Notes under the pieces: generated by a model | Told to the model about the DNA's origin: nothing | Seen by the model: only the letters and a program-made list of their open reading frames with translations | Databases searched by the model: none | Assembly (NCBI GenBank): GCA_020721325.1 | Contig: DYNA01000012.1 | Coordinates: 1-48,871 of the forward strand | Direction: 5' to 3' | DNA from: Paludibacter propionicigenes | Lineage (GTDB): Bacteria; Bacteroidota; Bacteroidia; Bacteroidales; JAIFNL01 | DNA: 48,871 nucleotides | Program-made: the position numbers and the translations under genes | Shown: in pieces, positions 1 through 6,699 of the stretch | How the letters are laid out: every line of letters starts with the position of its first letter | How positions within the stretch are numbered: the first letter of the stretch is position 1

Positions 1-45
1 CTAATTTCCTTATTGTTATAGTTTTATTTTATCATACTTTTTGAA

Positions 46-195
46 TCACCACCAACGACCAAAGTTATTTGCATTTAATGTCTCATTTCGGATAATTTCA
101 CTCATTGTCATGTTTATATCTTCAAAATCAGTTAAATAGTGGGGGAGTAAAAGAATATAAAATGAAATTACTAAAGAACAAACAATTAAATGCAT
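46..195 (-). CDS. hypothetical 49-residue peptide
   Basis: A short minus-strand frame opens with ATG at 195 and closes with TGA at 46. It encodes a hydrophobic N-terminal half (residues 1-19, rich in L, I, V, F, Y) and a polar tail that ends in NNFGRWW. An internal ATG would give a 21-residue version starting MTMSEII. It lies about 90 bases downstream of, and in the same direction as, the double-glycine peptide gene, so it could be a co-transcribed immunity or accessory peptide. No family is recognised and chance cannot be excluded in DNA this AT-rich. Confidence 0.25.
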   Translation of the reverse strand: MHLIVCSLVISFYILLLPHYLTDFEDINMTMSEIIRNETLNANNFGRWW

Positions 196-284
196 AATAA
201 TTTATAATGCAATAATAAGACGTAGCTCAAAAATTATAATTAATATCTTACTTTTTACTCTCCCTTGTAATTTAACTCAATTTA

Positions 285-455
285 TTAAAACGCTTTAACT
301 TCTGCTCGAGTTGCTAAATCACTTTTAATACACATTGAAAGGCAACCTGGGTCGGAAATTACATAATCTTCGCCTCCTTTAATTTTTTTTAATTCACTCT
401 CATTTAGTTTGTTCTTAATGATTTCAGTTAATTTCATTTTTTTTGAATCTTTCAT
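285..455 (-). CDS. double-glycine leader peptide, putative RiPP/bacteriocin precursor
   Basis: This 56-residue ORF runs from ATG at 455 to TAA at 285. Residues 7-28 read as a classic Bacteroidota leader: a K-rich start, then a helix (LTEIIKNKLNESELKKIKGG) that ends in Gly27-Gly28. In this type of peptide the C39 protease domain of an ABC exporter cuts after GG. The 28-residue core contains two cysteines (C38 and C42, spaced C-x3-C) and acidic and polar residues. A second in-frame ATG (residue 7) is a possible start. No maturase or exporter is intact nearby, but a HlyD-type adaptor relic lies 2.3 kb upstream on the same strand. The leader call rests on pattern; whether the core is modified is unknown. 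Confidence 0.65.
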   Translation of the reverse strand: MKDSKKMKLTEIIKNKLNESELKKIKGGEDYVISDPGCLSMCIKSDLATRAEVKAF

Positions 456-794
456 TTTGTTAAAGTATTAAAAATTGTTTATAAATTATGTTTATTTAGA
501 AAAAAAACGGTGCGCAAAAGTGTTTTTTTCTGCCGACAAATATCTAAATAATATTTTGAATTTTACCCCCCCCTTGATATGTTATACAACATGTTTTTGT
601 TATTTAGAATAAAACCAAATAGTCGCTTTGAAAAAAGCGTTTTCTATTATAAAATACCGAATTATTTTTTTTAGCAAAACACCTAATTCTATCTTTTTTT
701 AGCTATTTTTCTTTCAAAAATAAATACAAACACCGAGTTAAGTGGTTTATTAGCATGTATTTATGTTTATTATATATCCTTTCATTATACCTTG

Positions 795-849
795 TTCGAC
801 CTTTATTCGTACTTTATACGTACTTTATACGTACTTTATTCGCTCCCCG
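795..849. repeat. 11-bp tandem array, five units
   Basis: Five head-to-tail 11-bp units follow the pattern TWCGNNCTTTA: TTCGACCTTTA, TTCGTACTTTA, TACGTACTTTA twice, and a diverged last unit TTCGCTCCCCG. The array is preceded by TTG. A four-unit relative with the same first unit and same lead-in lies at 4194-4237. Unit length is close to one helical turn, so each CG step falls on the same face of the DNA. Confidence 0.85.
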
Positions 850-926
850 AAAATAGCCCTTCAAAAAACTCTAAAAATAAATTTTCAGGTATTGCACTTG
901 TGCTGTACTTTATTAATAGTTCTTTA

Positions 927-964
927 AACTTAGCCAAGGTTTTTATAAATTTTGGCAAAGTTTT
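927..964. repeat. imperfect palindrome, AACTT-GCCAA family
   Basis: The arms ACTTAGCCAA and TTGGCAAAGT pair with one mismatch across an AT-rich loop, and the right arm runs into six T. The same words (AACTTTGCCAAAGTT and its complement) form a near-perfect palindrome at 22741-22773, so this looks like a diverged copy of a dispersed intergenic element; it could also act as a terminator. Confidence 0.5.
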
Positions 965-1241
965 TTGTAAGTTTTTCAGTTTTTTTATTTTAAAAAAAAC
1001 TTCATTGATAATAAAATTTGAAACGGGCGTAATTTATAAGTTGTACGATTTTGATATAACTCACTTATTTTGAGAGTTGTGAAAATACCATTTAAAGCCT
1101 AATGAATTTGCGTATTTTGGGTTCGTTTTTTTTTATTTAATTGGTAAAAAAAGTTTCTAATTTTTTAGTTAGAAAAAAACAAAAATTAAGCCGGTTTTTT
1201 TTTATTTCAATATTCATTTTATTTTTCAAAAACGCAAGTTT

Positions 1242-2435
1242 TTAGTATAAAAAACCAAAAAGCCAAAGAGGAATTTTGTTTTCATAACCAAATTCGATGT
1301 TATCAGCCGCAATAAACGCATTTTCAATGTGTTCGATTTGCTTTTTTGTTTTATCTTTTCCGCCTATTTCAAAAGTATATTTATTATCTACAAGGAAATC
1401 AGCTTTTTCCGAATAGGTTAATGTGTGGCTCTCAGATAATTGATTCATAAAAAAAGTTTCTCTCAAACTCCCAACATTTGGCTCTGAATGGATTATAGCA
1501 AACATATAGTTTGTATTTTCGAGATAAAGTTTTTCGGGTTTTTGAAGTAAACTTATTCCAAAAGCATCTTTGTGAACGAGATTAAAAACTTTTGCCTCTT
1601 TCATATAATTAATATATTCAAGTACGGTTTTTCGTGTTGTATTAATTTTATCGGCTAATGCTGAAATGTTTGGTTTAAATGGAACGGATTGGCTAATAAC
1701 GTACAACATTTGTTTTATTTTGCCAACTATCGACACGTCGGTATTTCGCAATAAAGGCAATTCTATTTCTAAAATCATGTTGATTATTTCTTGTAACCGT
1801 TTGTAATACAACACTTCGCTGCCTGAATAAAATGGAAAATAGCCAACTTTCAGATATTCGTTGAAAAATTGTAGTGGTTTAAATTGCTTGCCTATTTGTA
1901 AGGCAATTTCGGTATGATTCGTTAATAAATCTTCTAATTTAATGACATTAAAATTCGTTTTATGATAAAAATTTAGAAACTCTCTAAACGATAATCCTTG
2001 CATGTTATACACCAAAGCCCTTCGGCTTAAATCAACTCTTGAGTTTAATATTTCGAGCATTGAAGAACCCGTAAAAACCACTTTAAGTTTAGGAAAAGAA
2101 TCATAAATGTTTTTTATTTCGATAGCCCAATTTTTGTATTTATGAACCTCATCAACAAAAAGATGTTCCCCGCCGCGAGCAACAAAATCTTCTACAAAAT
2201 CAATGAGTTTATTTTCCGAAAAATACAAATTATCTAACGAAATGTACATGGCTTTAAGCGATAATGAATAATTTTGCTTAATGTATTGCAACATTAAAGT
2301 GGTTTTTCCTACACCGCGCGCGCCTTTTATTCCAATAAGTCGCTCTTCCCAAGGCAATTGTGTCATAATTTGCCGTTTAAAATCAAGTGTTGTTTGGTTT
2401 ACCAAGTCTAAATGCCTTTTTATTAGTGCCTCCAT
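1242..2435 (-). CDS. AAA_14/DUF4143-type ATPase
   Basis: This 397-residue protein matches the large family of prokaryotic AAA_14 ATPases. Visible motifs are a Walker A (GARGVGKTT, about residues 38-46), a Walker B in HLFVDEVHK (about 92-100) and a sensor-1-like FTGSS after a beta strand. The C-terminal third carries a winged-helix-like stretch and ends with the family's typical FEIGGKDKTKKQIEHIENAF and a hydrophobic tail, as in DUF4143-type proteins. It has no signal peptide or membrane segment and should be cytosolic. The cellular role of this family is not known; members are often found in accessory regions. Start ATG at 2435 directly precedes the family's usual N-terminus. Its neighbours are unrelated relics, so it gives no functional context. 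Confidence 0.85.
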   Translation of the reverse strand: MEALIKRHLDLVNQTTLDFKRQIMTQLPWEERLIGIKGARGVGKTTLMLQYIKQNYSLSLKAMYISLDNLYFSENKLIDFVEDFVARGGEHLFVDEVHKYKNWAIEIKNIYDSFPKLKVVFTGSSMLEILNSRVDLSRRALVYNMQGLSFREFLNFYHKTNFNVIKLEDLLTNHTEIALQIGKQFKPLQFFNEYLKVGYFPFYSGSEVLYYKRLQEIINMILEIELPLLRNTDVSIVGKIKQMLYVISQSVPFKPNISALADKINTTRKTVLEYINYMKEAKVFNLVHKDAFGISLLQKPEKLYLENTNYMFAIIHSEPNVGSLRETFFMNQLSESHTLTYSEKADFLVDNKYTFEIGGKDKTKKQIEHIENAFIAADNIEFGYENKIPLWLFGFLY

Positions 2436-2670
2436 TTGAGTTTTTTTTAATAAATCAAAATTTTAATTTGATGCAAAGATACAAAAACGTTTTCTATAAA
2501 ACACAATTTTTGTGTTTTTTTGTTTTCTGTAAGAAGCTTTTTTTTTGAAAAAAATAATTTTTAAAGTTTTAAAAAGTAAAGATTAAGCCAGTTGTTCTAT
2601 TTCTCAAATTCCTTATTTTTTACAAAAATACCAAATTTTTACCCGAAAAAAAGCAAAGATTTTAGAATTA

Positions 2671-2730
2671 ATTTTCAATCTCTCTCAATCTCTCTCAATC
2701 TCTCTCAATCCATTTCAATCTCCCTCAATC
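2671..2730. repeat. 10-bp tandem repeat ending TCAATC
   Basis: Six 10-bp blocks each end in TCAATC: ATTTTCAATC, three copies of TCTCTCAATC, CATTTCAATC and TCCCTCAATC. The array stops two bases before the stop codon end of the HlyD-like relic (2733). A 12-bp array built on the same TTCAATC word precedes susC at 17669-17719. Confidence 0.85.
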
Positions 2731-2732
2731 TT

Positions 2733-3455
2733 CTATTGCTTGTTTAAGAAAAGGCTTTTGATAGGGTTAAAAAAACGTGCAACAAGAGGTAAGTCTTCGG
2801 TTATAATTTCGGCAGAAGCCAGCATATTTTGTTTGAACGGAATTTTGAGCTTGTAATTGGTTTGCAACGACTGATTTAAGTTGATTAAAACCGTATAATT
2901 TTCGCCATCGTTTACTGCCGAAATTTCCTGTACGCTGCCTTGCAAAATACCAAATTCTTGAAATGGATAATCGTTGAGTTTTAAGTTTACTTTTTGCCCT
3001 ATTTTCACTTTGCCCGAACCCACTAAGGGAAGACTTGCACGTGCTACAATTTCCTTTTTCGCTTCATTGGGCAGAATGGTAAAAACAATGTCGCCCGCCG
3101 AAAGGTTTTGAAAATTTGTCCATATTTTAGAGAATACAACTTTTCCGGCAAACGGACTTTTGAGCAAATAGTTTTGTTCCCACAAATAGGCTTGCGCCAA
3201 AAAAGCTTCAATGCTCTCTTTGAGCGAAATGATTTGGTTTTCTTTTTGTTGCAAGAATTGCAATTCTAAATCCAAAACCGATTGTTGCAAATTGCTTATT
3301 TGTATTTTGGTGCTGCTGATTGAGTTTTGAGTGTTTTGATGCCCCGATTTTTTTTGTATGAATTGACTTGCCGATTTTTCGTATTCTTCGGCTGAAATTA
3401 CTTGCGAAAGATACAGGAGCGAATCGCGGCGAAATTGCCTCTCGTGCAATTTCAA
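2733..3455 (-). pseudogene. HlyD-family secretion adaptor, N-terminus missing
   Basis: The readable frame encodes about 240 residues of a membrane-fusion adaptor of the HlyD type used with peptide-exporting ABC transporters. It begins inside the first coiled-coil arm (LHERQFRRDSLLY, VISAEEYEKS), continues through the second arm (about 40-85), the half-lipoyl motif (LLKSPFAGKVVF, about 97-108) and the beta-barrel, and ends with AEIITEDLPLVARFFNPIKS, a typical family C-terminus. The N-terminal membrane anchor and the first lipoyl half are absent: upstream, this frame is closed by a TAA, and the overlapping frame is an ECF sigma relic. The 5' end given is a TTG that is unlikely to be a real start. 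A working adaptor would partner a C39-type exporter for peptides such as the one at 285-455. Confidence 0.8.
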
Positions 3456-3825
3456 TTTTTTGTTGCAATTCTTGAGTTAAAAGTGGCGAAATTGGGATTT
3501 CTGATTCATAAAAATTATTATCTAAACTTATTTTTGCAAAATTTTCATATTTTTGTTTTATCAATTCATGCCTGATTTCTTTTAGACACCGATTGTGGAT
3601 ACTTTAAAAAAAATAAGCATTTAATGAAGTATTTATTTCAATGTTTTGAAGATTTTCAAAAAAATAAACAAAAAAATCTTCTACAATTTCCGAAGCAAGC
3701 TCCTCATTTTTAATTAATTTATAAGCATAATCCACAAGTTTTTCAAACCAATGCTTGAAAATAGTTTCAAAGGTTTTCTCATCTCCATTGTGTAAAAGTG
3801 AAATTAATTCTTTCGTAATTAACAT
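3440..3825 (-). pseudogene. ECF RNA polymerase sigma factor, broken
   Basis: From ATG at 3825 the frame encodes sigma region 2: a GDEKTFETIFKHW helix, YAYKLIKNEELASEIVEDFF and NTSLNAYFF. It then hits TAA at 3604-3606. The same frame continues beyond the stop with SIHNRCLKEIRHELIKQKYE, which is the usual region 2 to 4 linker of Bacteroidota ECF factors, and with LLTQELQQKIEIA, the normal entry to region 4. The frame then turns into nonsense where the HlyD frame begins. So the gene has an in-frame stop and has lost region 4 in a junction around 3440-3465. In Bacteroidota such factors usually work with an anti-sigma protein and a TonB receptor; none is present. Confidence 0.8.
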
Positions 3826-4193
3826 TTAAAATAATTCTTTTTTTTTTAAACGAATAGATACTAAATTTCAAGTTTTATATTTTTTTATCATCTTAAAATA
3901 TAAAATTTTACCAAGTTTTTAATTAACAAACGTTTTTTTGTTGCAAAAAAAATGATAACTTTTTACAAAAATAAGTAAATTTTTGCATTCTTAAATTTTT
4001 ATTGAAAAATATTCGACAAGAAACGAAATTTATTTAAAATGTTAGGTTTTGATTATTTTATATAATGAAAAAAAAATGAATTTAAGAATATTTTCTATTT
4101 TTTTAAAATTCTATTATTCAAGTATTTATGAAAAATAAAATATTAGAATAGAATTTAAAAAAATGACTATTTTAACAAACTATATGCACTTTG

Positions 4194-4237
4194 TTCGACC
4201 TTCATTCGAGCCTTATACGCTCTTTATTCGCACCACG
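4194..4237. repeat. 11-bp tandem array, four units
   Basis: Four 11-bp units, TTCGACCTTCA, TTCGAGCCTTA, TACGCTCTTTA and TTCGCACCACG, match the array at 795-849 in unit length, in first unit, in the TTG lead-in and in the GC-rich last unit. Together they bracket the ATPase and the sigma/HlyD relic. Confidence 0.8.
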
Positions 4238-4299
4238 CTATTTTTTAGCTTTAAATAGCAAACAAGAGAAGAAGATTTTATTTTTGTTTTGTTAAAATT

Positions 4300-4348
4300 A
4301 TTACTAAGCAAAAAAGGTTGATTTTCAAATCCTTATTCGCTTAGTAAT
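4300..4348. repeat. long inverted repeat / structured hairpin
   Basis: A perfect 10-bp outer stem (ATTACTAAGC with GCTTAGTAAT) encloses an inner AAGG/CCTT stem and a TTGA/TCAA stem closed by a TTT loop. The layered pairing is more than chance for this composition. It lies 140 bases past the stop of kduI on that gene's 3' side, so it could be the end of the kduI transcript, or a relic of a small mobile element. Confidence 0.55.
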
Positions 4349-4488
4349 CAAAAAAATAAAACTTTTCGCTCCTTTACTCTCTTATTTTAAAAAAAAATAG
4401 AGAGGCTTGAGTTTATTCTTGAACTCTTGGCAAAAAAATAACGAACTATTATATTTTAATATCAAAAATCATTTCAAAAAAATAAATT

Positions 4489-5325
4489 TTACCGCAATTC
4501 ATTAACCAACCGCGTATCCATATCCCCGTAATTCAAATTTTCACCAGCCATACCCCAAATAAAGGTATAATTCGATGTTCCGGCAGCCGAATGAATAGAC
4601 CAAGAAGGCGATACAACTGCCTCATTATTTTTCATCCAAAGCAAACGTGTTTCATCGGGTTGCCCCATTAAATGGCAGATAGCCTGATTTTCTGGAACTT
4701 CAAAATAAAAATAAACCTCCATTCTTCTATTGTGTGAATGTGCGGGCATAGTATTCCAAACACTTCCCGTTTTAAGCGAAGTCATGCCCATTTGCAATTG
4801 GCAAGTTTTTACTACACTGTTCACTATCAGCTTATTAATAACTCTATGATTGGAAGTTTCCAAAGCTCCCAATTCTACAATTTCCGCTTCCGCAGAAGTT
4901 ATTTTTCGAGTTGGGCAAACCGCATGTGCCGGAGTAGAATTGAAATAAAAAAGCGTATCACCACTAAATTTTACCACCTTATTTTCTCGTCCTACATACA
5001 AAGCCTCCTTGTATTTAAGCTCAAAAACGGTATTATCTACAATAACTTTTCCTGTATTATTACCTACATTGATTATCCCAAGTTCGCGCCGTTCAAGAAA
5101 ATATTCCGATTTTATATCATCAATGGGCAATAACTCCAATTCACCATTTTTTGCAGGCATTGCACCGCCCACTATCATGCGGTCGTAAAGCGAATAAACC
5201 ATATTGATTTTTCCTGTTTCAAAAAGATTATTCACTAAATACTCTTTACGCAAACGAGCTGTGTCATAATGCTTAAAATCTTCAGGATGAGAAGCATAAC
5301 GTAATTCTGAATGTATCATTTTCAA
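4489..5325 (-). CDS. kduI: 5-dehydro-4-deoxy-D-glucuronate isomerase
   Basis: KduI isomerises 5-keto-4-deoxyuronate (formed from the unsaturated galacturonate released by pectate lyases) to 2,5-diketo-3-deoxygluconate, in the cytosol. The 278-residue length equals that of the Escherichia coli enzyme, and the four zinc ligands fall at the same numbers: His196 and His198 (PAHSHNRRMEVYFYF), Glu203 and His245 (SWSIHS). Other family blocks are SEYFLERRELGIINVG (about 73-88), EALYVGR and FIWGMAGEN. It is transcribed divergently from kduD, which makes the next enzyme, across a 546-bp region with two LacI-type operators; one of these abuts the -7 box of kduI. Assignment is firm. Confidence 0.97.
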   Translation of the reverse strand: MKMIHSELRYASHPEDFKHYDTARLRKEYLVNNLFETGKINMVYSLYDRMIVGGAMPAKNGELELLPIDDIKSEYFLERRELGIINVGNNTGKVIVDNTVFELKYKEALYVGRENKVVKFSGDTLFYFNSTPAHAVCPTRKITSAEAEIVELGALETSNHRVINKLIVNSVVKTCQLQMGMTSLKTGSVWNTMPAHSHNRRMEVYFYFEVPENQAICHLMGQPDETRLLWMKNNEAVVSPSWSIHSAAGTSNYTFIWGMAGENLNYGDMDTRLVNELR

Positions 5326-5349
5326 TTTTTTTATATGAATATTTATAAT

Positions 5350-5363
5350 TACAATCGATTACA
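5350..5363. promoter_or_regulatory. LacI-type operator for kduI
   Basis: TACAATCGATTACA is a near palindrome around ATC|GAT. It matches three other sites in this window (consensus TGYAATCGATTRCA), all near pectin genes. On the kduI strand it follows straight after the -7 box, so a bound repressor would cover the transcription start. Confidence 0.8.
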
Positions 5364-5369
5364 AAAATA
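5362..5369 (-). promoter_or_regulatory. kduI promoter -7 box
   Basis: On the minus strand this reads TATTTTTG, a match to the Bacteroidota -7 consensus TAnnTTTG. It overlaps the operator by two bases. No good -33 TTTG is seen at the usual distance, which may mean weak or activator-aided initiation. Confidence 0.55.
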
Positions 5370-5767
5370 ATTAATTTTTATTTATTTATCATTTAATTTT
5401 ATCAAAAAAAGAAAAATTAACATTTTTAAACAAAAATTTTATAGATTCCAATTATCAAAATGCAATCTTTCTTTTAAAAAAAAACATTCCTCATTTGTTG
5501 CACAAAAAAATATATACACTAATAATTTGATATTCTTTTAATTAACAAATTCTGTATCCTCCGTTTTAAATATTTTTAATAAAAAAATTGATTTTAATTA
5601 ACAAAAGCGAAACATTTGGAAAAAAAATAGCCTCTCATAAATAAAATTAAAGATTTTTTTTGAAAAAATAAAATTTCTAAATATCTGTAAATAAGATTAA
5701 TAAAGTTTTTTTTATCATCTTTCAATTTTTTTTTTGATGATTCTTTTTTTATTAAAAAAATAAAATA

Positions 5768-5775
5768 TAAATTTG
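5768..5775 (+). promoter_or_regulatory. kduD operon promoter -7 box
   Basis: TAAATTTG matches TAnnTTTG and is followed immediately by the operator at 5776. The start of transcription would fall inside the operator, giving a leader of about 90 bases before kduD. A -33 element at the standard spacing is not evident. Confidence 0.6.
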
Positions 5776-5789
5776 TGCAATCGATTACA
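5776..5789. promoter_or_regulatory. LacI-type operator for kduD operon
   Basis: TGCAATCGATTACA matches the consensus in every defined position. It is placed directly downstream of the -7 box of the kduD-uxaA operon, the classical position for repression by a LacI-family dimer. Confidence 0.85.
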
Positions 5790-5871
5790 TTATTTTTATG
5801 TGGAAAAAAACAAACATATTAATAATTGAAAAAATAATAACAAAATATAAACAATTCAAAATCAAATAAAT

Positions 5872-6672
5872 ATGATAAATGAACTTTTCAATTTAAACGG
5901 TAAAATAGCACTTATAACCGGAGGCACGCACGGCATAGGAATGGCAATAGCCAAAGTGCTGGCAAAAGCAGGTGCAAAAATCGTAGTAAACGATATTTCA
6001 GACGAAAAACTTGCTCAATGCAAAGAAGAATACAATAAAGAAGGTATCGATGTTTTTACACAAAATTTTGATGTAACCAACGAAATACAAGTTGATAAGG
6101 CAATTTCAGAAATAGAAGAAAAATTCGGAGCGGTTGATATTTTAGTAAATAATGCCGGAATAATTAAGCGCATTCCAATTTTAGATATGCCCATTTCTGA
6201 CTTTAAGCAAGTAATTGAAATTGATTTAGTTGCACCACTAATCATGGCAAAAAGAGTAGCTCCGAAAATGATAGAAAAAAGAGCCGGAAAAATTATAAAC
6301 ATGTGTTCCATGATGAGTGTCTATGGCAGAAATTCGGTTTCGGCTTACGCAAGTGCAAAAGGAGGCTTAAAACTTTTAACTGCCAATATGACATGCGAAT
6401 GGGCAAAATACAACCTACAAATCAACGGCATCGGACCCGGTTACATTGCCACCAGCCAAACGGCTGCCATTAGAGAAAATGGTCATCCGTTTAACAAACT
6501 GGTGATGACTCGCACGCCCGCCGCACGTTGGGGACAACCCGAAGATGTAGCCAATGCAGCACTTTTCTTAGCTTCAAAAGCAAGTGATTTTGTAAATGGA
6601 CATGTACTTTTTGTTGATGGCGGTATTTTAGCCAATTTTGGATATGTTGATGGCGAAAATGATATTATTTAA
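5872..6672 (+). CDS. kduD: 2-dehydro-3-deoxy-D-gluconate 5-dehydrogenase
   Basis: This is a 266-residue classical short-chain dehydrogenase/reductase. It has the nucleotide-binding TGGTHGIG (16-23), NNAG (93-96) and the catalytic Ser146, Tyr159 and Lys163 (YASAK). By context it reduces 2,5-diketo-3-deoxygluconate, the product of KduI, to 2-keto-3-deoxygluconate with NAD(P)H. Gluconate 5-dehydrogenases are close relatives and databases often use that name for Bacteroidota proteins of this kind; the head-to-head kduI supports KduD. It is the first gene of the hexuronate operon, starts 27 bases before uxaC, and follows an operator-controlled promoter. Confidence 0.88.
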   Translation: MINELFNLNGKIALITGGTHGIGMAIAKVLAKAGAKIVVNDISDEKLAQCKEEYNKEGIDVFTQNFDVTNEIQVDKAISEIEEKFGAVDILVNNAGIIKRIPILDMPISDFKQVIEIDLVAPLIMAKRVAPKMIEKRAGKIINMCSMMSVYGRNSVSAYASAKGGLKLLTANMTCEWAKYNLQINGIGPGYIATSQTAAIRENGHPFNKLVMTRTPAARWGQPEDVANAALFLASKASDFVNGHVLFVDGGILANFGYVDGENDII

Positions 6673-6699
6673 TCCATTTTTCATAAATATTCTGGTAAA

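Larger units (their letters stand above)
456..1241. other. gene-free stretch with repeats
   Basis: There is no convincing gene in this 786-bp stretch. It holds a run of eight C (566-573), a short hairpin CGCTTT/AAAGCG (624-639), an 11-bp tandem array (795-849) and an imperfect palindrome (927-964). A 93-codon open frame over 792-1073 opens with TTG, lies on both repeats and has a composition dominated by F, L, I, K and S, so it is treated as chance. Confidence 0.6.
3826..4488. other. gene-free stretch between sigma relic and kduI
   Basis: This 663-bp stretch has no coding potential that I can support. It contains the second 11-bp array (4194-4237) and a long structured hairpin (4300-4348) on the 3' side of kduI; the remainder is A/T tracts. 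Confidence 0.6.
5326..5871. promoter_or_regulatory. kduI/kduD divergent control region
   Basis: This 546-bp AT-rich region has no ORF. It carries one palindromic operator close to each gene (5350-5363 and 5776-5789), each touching a TAnnTTTG -7 box that points outward. The roughly 410 bp between the operators could allow a DNA loop between two repressor dimers. Confidence 0.7.

Noticed and set aside
795-849. CRISPR array
   Set aside because: Units are 11 bp without spacers and no cas gene is present.
792-1073. 93-codon plus-strand frame
   Set aside because: It opens with TTG, covers the 11-bp array and a palindrome, and has no protein-like pattern.
3604-3606. Programmed readthrough in the sigma gene
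   Set aside because: Region 4 is missing downstream, so readthrough would not give a working factor.
4738-5133. 131-codon plus-strand frame opposite kduI
   Set aside because: It is the shadow of a firmly identified gene with all zinc ligands in place.
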